Assembly (NCBI GenBank): GCA_005879435.1
Contig: VBKX01000445.1
Coordinates: forward strand, 1-5,497
Direction of reading: 5' to 3'
Source of the DNA: Deltaproteobacteria bacterium
GTDB lineage: Bacteria > Desulfobacterota > Binatia > UBA9968
DNA: 5,497 nucleotides
The position numbers were made by a program, and so were the translations under genes. The stretch's first letter is position 1. Every line of letters begins with the position of its first letter. Of this stretch, positions 1 to 5,278 are shown piece by piece. The notes below the pieces were generated by a model. That model did no database searches. It saw only the letters and a list, made by a program, of their open reading frames with translations, and was not told the origin of the DNA.

Positions 1-541
1 CTGTCGGAGACCAATTCCCTAAAGCAACCCTCAAAGATATCAATGGCGCGACGGTCGAATTTCCTGGTGTCTTCGCCGATGCGCCGTCTACGGTGATTTT
101 CTTTTATCGCGGGCGCTGGTGACCCTGGTGCCGGGCCCAGGTCACGGCCTTTGTCTACGAATGGGAACGATATCTCGAAGGAAACGTGCAGATCTTCGGT
201 GTCAGCGTCGAGCCGCCCGAGGAGGGAAAGAGATTTCTCGAAAGAGTCACCCGTGATTGCCAAGAAGACCGACCGCATATTCCATTAGATCCATATCCGC
301 TGCGCCTTTTGTGTGATCCGGATGCCGCGCTCATTCGAGCCGTCGGCACAGAAAACAAAGGACATTGGGCGGGCCTGATCGCCGCCCAGTCACCTACGTC
401 GTCGATCCTTCCGGCAAAGTGAAGTGGGCCTACGTCAGTGACAGTGCCGCGGACCGTCCGAGTCCCGTGGCATTGGCGAAAGCCGCGGTTGCCGTCGCAT
501 CGGGAAAAGAACCGCCGAACGATTACCCAGGAAAATTGTAA
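1..541 (+). CDS. Peroxiredoxin-like AhpC/TSA thioredoxin-fold protein, 5' partial, in-frame UGA at CxxC (candidate selenoprotein) plus frameshift
   Basis: The reading frame enters from the left edge (codons from base 3) and gives VGDQFPKATLKD, the usual start of an AhpC/TSA domain, then strand VIFFYRGRW, then TGA (120-122), then PWCRAQ. Relatives of this branch have RGxWCPxC here, so the TGA replaces the first Cys of a CxxC redox motif, while the second Cys (129-131) is kept. After it the frame reads QIFGVSVEPPEEGKRFLE and LLCDPDAALIRAVG, normal for the fold. At about 383 the frame shifts: one missing C in the GCC-GCC-CAG stretch (381-389) would restore GLIARPVTYVVDPSGKV, which then continues to a TAA at 539-541. 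Family role: thiol-dependent peroxide reduction or thiol-disulfide exchange, cytosolic. Either a selenoprotein (UxxC) with an indel or sequence error, or a young pseudogene. The start codon and N-terminal residues lie outside the window. Confidence 0.75.
120..149 (+). promoter_or_regulatory. Possible bacterial SECIS-like hairpin at the in-frame UGA
   Basis: Two competing folds are visible. The stronger pairs TGACC (120-124, containing the UGA) with GGTCA (140-144), then TGG (126-128) with CCA (137-139), with C125 bulged and a G130-C136 pair capping a CCGGG loop; that loop is closer to the UGA than in typical SelB-bound hairpins. The weaker pairs GGGCC (133-137) with GGCCT (146-150), including one G-T wobble, and presents GGTC in an 8-base loop about 18 bases after the UGA, similar to the spacing known for formate dehydrogenase SECIS elements. 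GC-rich coding DNA forms hairpins by chance, so this supports but does not prove selenocysteine insertion. Confidence 0.3.
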
Positions 542-598
542 CGTCCTGCCATAGGTTGTGTTCACGCCCGATTAATTCTAATCGAGGCTCCTTGGGAC

Positions 599-627
599 TT
601 GTCATCGATTTTTTTGTCACATAAGAT
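599..627 (+). promoter_or_regulatory. Predicted sigma70-type promoter for the CoxG-like gene
   Basis: The -35 box TTGTCA (599-604, 5 of 6 to TTGACA) and -10 box TAAGAT (622-627, 4 of 6 to TATAAT) are separated by exactly 17 bases. A second TTGTCA lies at 614-619 inside the spacer after a run of seven T (609-615). Transcription would start near 634, giving a leader of about 27 bases before the ATG at 661. The same two boxes with the same spacing recur at 5230-5258. Confidence 0.6.
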
Positions 628-660
628 CACGCGGGAGTTTGGCTTGGAGAAACTGGCGCG

Positions 661-1113
661 ATGATTTTCGACGGCAAAATCGATTTGGATGTCCCGCTGC
701 AAAAGGCCTGGGACTTTTTGATCGACATCAACAAATTTTCCACGTGCTTGCCCGGGATCGATGAGGTCAAGCAAATCGACGATAAAACATTCGACGGGAT
801 GATCTCCGCCAACGTGGGGCCGATCTCGGGGAAATTCAACTTTCGCTCGACGATTCTTGAGAGCCGACCGCCCGAACAGATGGTTGTGCGCACGCAGGGA
901 ACGGATACGGTAACCAAAAGCACGGTGAATGCGGATATGACAGTGGATTTGCACTCGATGTCGGAAACGAAATCGCAGATGGATTACAAAGCCGATGTGC
1001 AGATCAAGGGACGGCTGGGGATTCTCGGCGATATGGTTTTGCGCGCGACAGCGACGTTGATCTTGCAAGAATTTACCCGGCGTCTGCGCAAAGGTCTTGG
1101 CGAACAGGTGTGA
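661..1113 (+). CDS. CoxG-like SRPBCC-fold protein (carbon monoxide dehydrogenase subunit G family)
   Basis: This 150-residue protein starts at ATG 661 after GGAGA (646-650). Its N-terminus MIFDGKIDLDVPLQKAWDFL and the CLPGIDEV motif near residues 40-47 are the signature of the CoxG branch of the SRPBCC/START-like superfamily, followed by the VGPISGKF strand and a C-terminal helix (about residues 120-148) closing the helix-grip cavity. In carboxydotrophs CoxG helps anchor or mature the molybdenum CO dehydrogenase, but many copies occur away from cox genes and have no known substrate. No coxMSL genes are in this window, so the name describes a family only. It is soluble with no membrane segment visible; it is shorter than the CoxG forms that carry a C-terminal hydrophobic tail. 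It is the first gene after the 599-627 promoter and is followed by a GMC oxidoreductase in the same direction, with a hairpin repeat between. Confidence 0.85.
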   Translation: MIFDGKIDLDVPLQKAWDFLIDINKFSTCLPGIDEVKQIDDKTFDGMISANVGPISGKFNFRSTILESRPPEQMVVRTQGTDTVTKSTVNADMTVDLHSMSETKSQMDYKADVQIKGRLGILGDMVLRATATLILQEFTRRLRKGLGEQV

Positions 1114-1138
1114 GTTTAGTATGAGAAAAGCCAAAAGC

Positions 1139-1219
1139 AGATCCTTCACTTCGTTCAGGATGACATCAATGGCACGATGAGCCCCGAGTGTCATTCTGAG
1201 GCGAAGCCGAAGAATCTCG
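1139..1219. repeat. Dispersed REPIN-like hairpin pair, copy 1
   Basis: Two imperfect inverted arms occupy 1139-1165 and 1189-1219. Each arm is itself a hairpin. The right arm pairs ATTCT (1193-1197) with AGAAT (1211-1215), then GA/GA mismatches, then GGC (1200-1202) with GCC (1206-1208) around a GAA loop. The left arm is the opposite orientation: ATCCT (1141-1145) with AGGAT (1157-1161), TC/TC mismatches, AC with GT inside. TGACA/TGTCA flanks face inwards. It fills most of the 155-base gap between the CoxG-like and GMC genes. It resembles REP/REPIN-type non-autonomous elements that are usually mobilised by a transposase elsewhere in the genome. Confidence 0.75.
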
Positions 1220-1268
1220 CCTTTAGCGGTAGCTGAGTTTACGCAAAGGGACGGTAAGGAAAACTTCA

Positions 1269-1946
1269 ATGGCGGATAAGTACGACGTAATTATAGTCGG
1301 CGGCGGGTCGGCGGGGTGCGTGGCGGCCACACGGCTTTCGGAAGATTCGAATCGGCAAGTGCTGTTGCTGGAAGCCGGACCGGACCCGGAACCGATCCCC
1401 GAATTAGTCGCTGATGCGTCCAAGCAAACCCGGTTGCTGCTGGAGTCGGAATTCGTCGCGATGTTTCCGACGCAGCGCCACCTGGACGGCAGCACCTATT
1501 ATGCGCTTGCTGGGCGGATCATGGGTGGCGGGTCGTCGGTCAACGTGATGTCGGTGCTGCGTCCGCAGCGCTATGATCTCGACCAATGGGTGGCGGCGGG
1601 AAATCCGGATTGGACCTACGACCGCTGCTTGCCGTTCATGAAAAAGATCGAGTCGGATCAGGATTTTCCCGATAGCCCGATCCACGGCAAAGACGGCCCG
1701 CTTTACGTCAAGCGCAATTTTATGCTCGACATGGAGGCAGCGCCGCCGGTGCGGGCGTTTCTCGAAGCGGCCTACAGCATGGGATTGCCGAAATGTCCGG
1801 ATCTCAATGTGCCGGAGCCGTACGGTGTGTGCGCCTCGCCCTACAATATTAAGGACGGCAAACGGCAGTCGACCGTCATCGCTTATTTGAACCAAGCGCG
1901 CGGACGCAAGACTTTCCGGCAAAAAAGCCGAGGGTGTGAACTATGA
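1269..1946 (+). CDS. GMC oxidoreductase, N-terminal FAD-binding piece of a broken gene
   Basis: The start is ATG 1269 after AAGGA (about 1256-1260). The protein opens with the FAD dinucleotide-binding motif GGGSAG (residues 11-16), the ribose-binding acid in LLLEAG (Glu35) and the GMC signature GRIMGGGSSVN (residues 82-92). The sequence matches choline dehydrogenase/glucose-methanol-choline oxidoreductases up to STVIAYLNQARGRK (ending near 1910). After that the frame reads unrelated residues and stops at TGA 1944-1946. The rest of the enzyme continues at once in the +1 frame (see 1936-2739). Relatives have about 20 more residues (the strand-rich stretch between NQARGR and GKKAEGV) at this point, so an out-of-frame deletion of roughly 55-60 bases best explains the break. 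This piece alone lacks the substrate domain and the active site, so it should be inactive. Intact family members oxidise alcohols to aldehydes with FAD. Confidence 0.85.
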   Translation: MADKYDVIIVGGGSAGCVAATRLSEDSNRQVLLLEAGPDPEPIPELVADASKQTRLLLESEFVAMFPTQRHLDGSTYYALAGRIMGGGSSVNVMSVLRPQRYDLDQWVAAGNPDWTYDRCLPFMKKIESDQDFPDSPIHGKDGPLYVKRNFMLDMEAAPPVRAFLEAAYSMGLPKCPDLNVPEPYGVCASPYNIKDGKRQSTVIAYLNQARGRKTFRQKSRGCEL

Positions 1947-2739
1947 AAGACACGGAGAGATGCACACGGCGCTTGGCGGTCAAATTCTTATCACCTCCGG
2001 CGTTTACGGCTCGCCGCAGATTCTCATGCTCTCCGGCATCGGACCGTCGGCGGAGCTCAAGAAACACGGCATCTCCATCGTGCATGAGTTGAACGGCATC
2101 GGCGAGAACTATCAGGATCATCCGGTGGCCTTCATGACTTACGAAGGACCGAAAGAGTCCAAGGTAGACTGGGTGGTGCCGCGCTTCCGCTTGATCATTC
2201 GCAAAAATCCGATCAGCGAGGCTGCGAATTTTCATATCAACATGCGGCCGCCGACCGAAGTGACGGGGCTCAAACGGATGATGCCGATATCGGCGCACCT
2301 GCTCGAACAGCGCAATCGCGGCCGGGTTTTTCTTCAGAGCGCCGATCCGCATGAACAGGTAGGCATCGATTCGCGCATGCTCGAACACCCTGAGGATTTG
2401 AAGGCGATGGTCGAGGCGATGGAATTCATCGACGAACTGGTGCGCCAGCCACAGATCAAAGAATACTACGGTCCGATGATTCAGCCGGGCCCGGGCGAAG
2501 AATGGGGCGCGTTCGCGCGCAAGACTTACGACAGCTATCACCACGGCGTTGGCACCTGTAAGATGGGACCCGCATCGGACAACATGGCGGTGGTCGATCA
2601 GCGGCTGCGCGTGCACGGCATGCAAAACCTCTGGGTCGGCGACGCATCGATCATGCCGGTGGTGAGCCGCGCGAATACCAATTTGACGTCGATCATGATC
2701 GGCGAGCGGCTGGCGGATTTTGTGCAAGAAATTGCATAA
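1936..2739 (+). pseudogene. GMC oxidoreductase, C-terminal piece of the broken gene (substrate domain and active site)
   Basis: Homology to the family resumes in this frame at about 1912 (LSGKKAEGVNYERHG), before the nominal GTG at 1936, which has no convincing ribosome site; this argues for one ancestral gene of 1269-2739 rather than two. It holds the second GMC signature (GSPQILMLSGIGP, about residues 25-37), the catalytic His of HGVGTCKMG (about residue 203), the VVDQRLRVHG strand, and the SRANTNLTSIMIGERLADF end with the paired active-site Asn (about residue 247). No other stops or shifts are seen and all catalytic residues are intact, so the damage looks recent or is an assembly artefact. 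With the deletion filled in, the enzyme would be about 510 residues, normal for choline-dehydrogenase-like GMC proteins. The substrate is unknown. The stop at 2737-2739 is followed closely by an inverted heptamer repeat. Confidence 0.85.
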
Positions 2740-2744
2740 CGGCC

Positions 2745-2820
2745 GTTCAAGGTTCAATGTTCAAGGTTACGGGATGCGGAATCGGGGAGGACGTTGAACT
2801 TTGAACGCGGAACTTTGAAC
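2745..2820. repeat. Inverted pair of heptamer (GTTCAAN) arrays
   Basis: The left arm carries GTTCAA at 2745, 2752 and 2759, and a decayed GTTACG at 2766, an exact 7-base period. The right arm carries the complement TTGAAC at 2794, 2801 and 2815, with a variant CGGAAC at 2808, again in 7-base steps. The arms face each other across about 21 bases and could form a long stem in RNA or a cruciform in DNA. The right arm ends 13 bases before the GGAGG of the next gene. It could be a dispersed repeat, a weak terminator/attenuator, or a protein-binding array; nothing here decides between these. Confidence 0.7.
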
Positions 2821-2843
2821 GAATTTTTGACTTGGAGGTACCC

Positions 2844-3353
2844 ATGGCAGACTACCCATTGACGGCGGAGTCGATCAAAAATCAATTCAAGCGCGCCGGG
2901 ATTCATTTCGTCGTGGCGCTGCCGGACCGGGTAACCAGCCACTACCTATTAAAAGGTTTGATCAACGATCCTGAATTCAAAGTCGTGCAAGTTTGCAAAG
3001 AAGACGAGGGCGTGTCGATTTGCAGCGGGCTCTACGCCGCGGGGCACAAGTCGGTGTTCATGATGCAATACACCGGCTTCCTCGACTCGATCAATGCCAT
3101 CCGCGGTGTCGCAGTAGAAGGCCATTTCCCGGTTTGTATGGTTGTCGGTTTGCTGGGCAAGGAGCCGGACGTGGCGCCGACCCAGTCGAAGAAGTACGGC
3201 GTCAAGATCATCGAACCGATTCTCGATGTGATGGGTATCGAACGTTATCTGATCGAGCGAGACGCCGATACCGCGCAAATCGGCTCGGCTATCGACAAGT
3301 CATTCAAGAATTCGTCGCCCTCCGCGATTCTCATTGGAAGGGAGCCACGCTAG
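2844..3353 (+). CDS. TPP-dependent decarboxylase, alpha (PYR-domain) subunit, sulfopyruvate/phosphonopyruvate decarboxylase-like
   Basis: This 169-residue protein begins at ATG 2844; GGAGG (2834-2838) with a 5-base spacer fixes that start over an in-frame TTG at 2832, which would overlap the ribosome site. It is a lone PYR domain of the TPP-enzyme superfamily: ESIKNQFKRAGIHFVVALPDRV at the N-terminus, then VCKEDEGVSICSGLYAAG (about residues 50-67), where the conserved Glu that activates the thiazolium cofactor is most likely Glu55, then MMQYTGFLDSINAIRG, typical of ComD-like alpha subunits. The PP domain is encoded by the next gene, two bases after this stop. Such split enzymes decarboxylate 2-oxoacids such as sulfopyruvate or phosphonopyruvate; the exact substrate cannot be read here, and no coenzyme M or phosphonate pathway genes are present. 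Cytosolic, probably an alpha-beta oligomer. Confidence 0.88.
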   Translation: MADYPLTAESIKNQFKRAGIHFVVALPDRVTSHYLLKGLINDPEFKVVQVCKEDEGVSICSGLYAAGHKSVFMMQYTGFLDSINAIRGVAVEGHFPVCMVVGLLGKEPDVAPTQSKKYGVKIIEPILDVMGIERYLIERDADTAQIGSAIDKSFKNSSPSAILIGREPR

Positions 3354-3355
3354 CC

Positions 3356-3922
3356 ATGATGAAACGAGATGAAATGCTCAAGGCCTTCGTGCGCCAGCGC
3401 AAAGACGAGATCGTCGTCGCGGTTTATATGGCGGCGCAGGAGCTGACGCATATCGCGCCCAACGATTTGAACTACACTTTCATCGGCGCCATGGGGCAGG
3501 GTTCGTCTCATGCTTTGGGTCTGGCGCTGGGCCGGCCGGACAAAAAGATTGTCGTATTCGACGGCGACGGCAGCCTGCTCATGAATCTCGGCAGTCTGGT
3601 GACGATCGCCAACCAGGCGCCGAAAAATTACGTGCATTGTCTATGCGAGAACGGCTGCTACGAAACCAACGGCTCGGTGCCTATCCCTCGCGTCGGCCAA
3701 ATCCGATTCGCCGAGCTGGCCAAGACGGCCGGCTACAAAAAAACCTACGAGATTGCCGACCTCGGCGAGTGGGAACGCGAGTTGCCGAATATTATCGAGG
3801 ACGAGGGGCCGGTTTTCGTCACGCTCAAAGTCGAACCCGGAGAAACATACCCGGAAAATTTTCCGCGCCTTTACAACGTCGAGTATCGTGAAAAGTTCCG
3901 CCAAACGCTGGCAAAGAGCTAG
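3356..3922 (+). CDS. TPP-dependent decarboxylase, beta (PP-domain) subunit, sulfopyruvate/phosphonopyruvate decarboxylase-like
   Basis: This 188-residue protein starts at ATG 3356 (ATG ATG), two bases after the alpha-subunit stop, with a purine-rich GGAAGGGAG (about 3336-3344) inside the end of the upstream gene as ribosome site. The frame stays open far upstream, but that stretch is the shadow of the alpha gene. The TPP/Mg motif is clear: GDGS (residues 70-73) and ENG (98-100), 26 residues between Gly72 and Asn99, with Asp71 and Asn99 as the likely metal ligands. GAMGQGSSHALGLALGRP (44-61) is the usual cofactor-contact loop, and the C-terminal EGPVFVTLKVEPGE strand is typical of ComE/Ppd-type beta subunits. 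Tight spacing predicts translational coupling and equal subunit amounts. It cannot act without the PYR partner. Substrate unknown; acetolactate-synthase-like or oxalyl/phenylpyruvate activities seem less likely because the subunits are split at the PYR/PP border. Confidence 0.88.
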   Translation: MMKRDEMLKAFVRQRKDEIVVAVYMAAQELTHIAPNDLNYTFIGAMGQGSSHALGLALGRPDKKIVVFDGDGSLLMNLGSLVTIANQAPKNYVHCLCENGCYETNGSVPIPRVGQIRFAELAKTAGYKKTYEIADLGEWERELPNIIEDEGPVFVTLKVEPGETYPENFPRLYNVEYREKFRQTLAKS

Positions 3923-4225
3923 TCGCGTGACCCATCGAATGACACGGTAATCTCTCGGAGACTGCCACGCTCTAAGCTTCAAGTTGCTTTTCTCGATCGT
4001 TGCAATTTTTGTTTCCTCTCCCTTTGGATAGGTGAGGGGTGAGTGTTCAACCACCCTCCTCCTAGGCTCCCGCAAGAGACTGTGTCGCAATGTCATCCTG
4101 AGGCGATAGCCGAAGGATCTCGTCTTCGTAAGTGGAGGAAAGTGCGAGATTCTTCGCTGACGCTCAGAATGACCTTGAAGCGACTTTCGCGATTGCACAC
4201 AGACTCCAAGGGGAGAAGGAACAAA
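3923..4225. other. Intergenic stretch of about 300 bases with repeats only
   Basis: I see no convincing gene here. It contains a small imperfect hairpin at 4015-4037 (CCTC with GAGG, then CC with GG, loop near 4024-4029), which resembles part of a CTCTCCC/GGGAGAG-type dispersed repeat, and the second hairpin-pair element at 4091-4173. There is no T-run after either to support a rho-independent terminator, and no clear promoter for the downstream transporter was found. The open frame starting at 4043 runs through the repeat and is not treated as coding. Confidence 0.6.
4091..4173. repeat. Dispersed REPIN-like hairpin pair, copy 2
   Basis: Arms lie at 4091-4122 and 4145-4173. The left arm pairs ATCCT (4095-4099) with AGGAT (4114-4118), GA/GA mismatches, and GGC (4102-4104) with GCC (4109-4111) around GATA. 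The right arm is the reverse orientation: ATTCT (4149-4153) with AGAAT (4166-4170), TC/TC mismatches, GC with GC around TGAC. It is the same family as the element at 1139-1219, but the arm order is reversed: here the TGTCA/TGAC ends face outwards and the GATCTCG ends face inwards. Confidence 0.75.
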
Positions 4226-4351
4226 ATGGCAAGGCAAATCTCACTCAACAAGCTTTCAAATCAACCCCAATTTACGATTGGCAAGCCCATCGATAACAAA
4301 TTTCGAACTGGCGACACGCCGGACTCGATGCGAGAGTTCATCCTTTTATGA
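4226..4351 (+). CDS. Possible small ORF overlapping the transporter start
   Basis: ATG 4226 follows a strong purine-rich site (GGGGAGAAGGA, about 4210-4220) and opens 41 codons, MARQISLNKLSNQP through SMREFILL, ending in a TGA that overlaps the transporter ATG as ATGA (4348-4351). I recognise no family. The peptide is polar and basic at the start with no membrane segment or signal peptide. Its good ribosome site contrasts with the weak one (GAGAG, 4332-4336) directly before the transporter, so it may serve as a coupled leader that brings ribosomes to the transporter start. It could equally be chance sequence or the remnant of a longer gene damaged by the nearby repeat. Confidence 0.35.
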   Translation: MARQISLNKLSNQPQFTIGKPIDNKFRTGDTPDSMREFILL

Positions 4352-5223
4352 CGTCCGACGCCACCGCTCAGCTTATTGCTCTGATCACCTCCGTCTTCTA
4401 TGCCTCTGCGCTGGTTTCGGCGCGCGCCGGCATGCCCTATTCCACGCCCACCACCGTCACTCTAGTTTCGATCCTTATGCAAAACTTGCTTCTATGGTCG
4501 GCGATATTCGTAACCGGCGGCATTCACTCCGTGCCGCTCGCCGGCGTTTTGCTCTTTACGCTCGTCGGCCTCTTTCAGTTGGCCGTGCGCTTGTTGGCTT
4601 ACACCGGCGTGGAAAAAATCGGCGCGTCGCGCAGCAGCGCGCTGCAGTCCGTGAGTCCGCTGATCAGCGCGGCCATCGCGATTACCTTTCTCGGCGAGCC
4701 CACGACGCTGCTGATCATCCTCGGCACTTGTCTCGTCGTCGTCGGAATAATCTTGATCTCATGGAAACCAGAGCGCGAGTTGTCCAGCTTTCGCTGGTGG
4801 CATTTGCTGCTTCCTGTCGGAGCCGCTGTCCTTACCGGCATAAACCACCCGATACGCCGCTATGTTCTGACGATGGCAAACGAGCCATTGTTCTTCTCCG
4901 CGCTGATGGGCACCGTGTCGCTTGGCGGATTTTTGATCTATTACGCGCTATCGCCGCGGTCGCTGCGTCTGAGGTGGAACCGCCGAGCAATCGGCCCGTT
5001 CCTCGCCACCGGATTCTGTGAAACGATCTCCATTCTGTTGATCATTACGGCGATCAGCATGGGCCGCGTCGTCATCGTCGCGCCGATCGCGGCGAGCTAC
5101 CCGGTTTGGTCGCTGATCCTGTCAGCCAACTTTCTGCGCGACGTTGAATCGGTCAATCGGAAAGTGGTCGCGGGAGTAGTGAGCGTCGTCGCCGGCAATT
5201 TTGCGATTCATCTGGGCAAGTGA
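4348..5223 (+). CDS. EamA/DMT-family transporter, 10 transmembrane segments
   Basis: This 291-residue protein starts at ATG 4348 and ends at TGA 5221-5223. It is almost entirely hydrophobic, with about ten membrane helices in two five-helix halves: roughly residues 8-26, 36-57, 61-83, 91-112, 118-140, then 149-168, 178-198, 212-232, 236-258 and 270-289. This is the duplicated EamA layout of the drug/metabolite transporter superfamily (RhaT/YdcZ/PecM relatives) and the normal length. The first half ends with the typical ASRSSALQSVSPLISAAIAITFLGEP motif (about 92-117), and the second repeats it as IVAPIAASYPVWSLILSANFL (about 248-268). Such proteins move amino acids, nucleobases, sugars or other metabolites across the inner membrane; the substrate cannot be predicted. 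Its ribosome site is weak and its start overlaps the stop of a short upstream ORF, suggesting coupled translation. Confidence 0.9.
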   Translation: MTSDATAQLIALITSVFYASALVSARAGMPYSTPTTVTLVSILMQNLLLWSAIFVTGGIHSVPLAGVLLFTLVGLFQLAVRLLAYTGVEKIGASRSSALQSVSPLISAAIAITFLGEPTTLLIILGTCLVVVGIILISWKPERELSSFRWWHLLLPVGAAVLTGINHPIRRYVLTMANEPLFFSALMGTVSLGGFLIYYALSPRSLRLRWNRRAIGPFLATGFCETISILLIITAISMGRVVIVAPIAASYPVWSLILSANFLRDVESVNRKVVAGVVSVVAGNFAIHLGK

Positions 5224-5229
5224 GCGGGC

Positions 5230-5258
5230 TTGTCACTCTCGATTGTGTCGAATAAGAT
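5230..5258 (+). promoter_or_regulatory. Predicted sigma70-type promoter for the cyclase-family gene
   Basis: TTGTCA (5230-5235) and TAAGAT (5253-5258) are separated by 17 bases, the same boxes and spacing as 599-627. The flanks of the -10 box are also alike (TGTC three bases before, ATAAGATC across it). Transcription would begin near 5265, inside or just before the ribosome site at 5264-5271, so the leader would be very short or the true start slightly different. Confidence 0.55.
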
Positions 5259-5278
5259 CCGACAGAGGAGGCGATGCC

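Noticed and set aside
186..422. Independent 78-codon gene inside the peroxiredoxin-like region
   Set aside because: It is in frame with the sequence before the UGA and is only the middle of the same thioredoxin-fold domain.
569..584. Perfect 6-bp hairpin (CGATTA/TAATCG, 4-base loop) as terminator of the peroxiredoxin-like gene
   Set aside because: The stem is short and AT-rich and the nearest T-run (609-615) is 24 bases downstream, inside the predicted promoter spacer.
562..1269. Open frame on the - strand across the CoxG-like gene and the hairpin repeat
   Set aside because: It lies opposite a clear family gene, runs through a repeat, and has no family resemblance or ribosome site.
1876..2757. 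Long open frame on the - strand opposite the GMC C-terminal half (293 codons)
   Set aside because: Low-complexity His/Arg-rich translation with no recognisable domain, fully explained as the shadow of the GC-rich GMC gene.
2832..2843. TTG start four codons before ATG 2844
   Set aside because: The TTG overlaps the GGAGG ribosome site itself, which is correctly spaced for ATG 2844.
2993..3355. Upstream extension of the beta-subunit frame
   Set aside because: It overlaps the alpha subunit in another frame and reads Arg-rich sequence; the ATG at 3356 with its ribosome site is the natural start.
4043..4225. Upstream part of the open frame that ends at 4351
   Set aside because: Its translation comes from the hairpin-pair repeat and has no good ribosome site; only the part from 4226 is considered.
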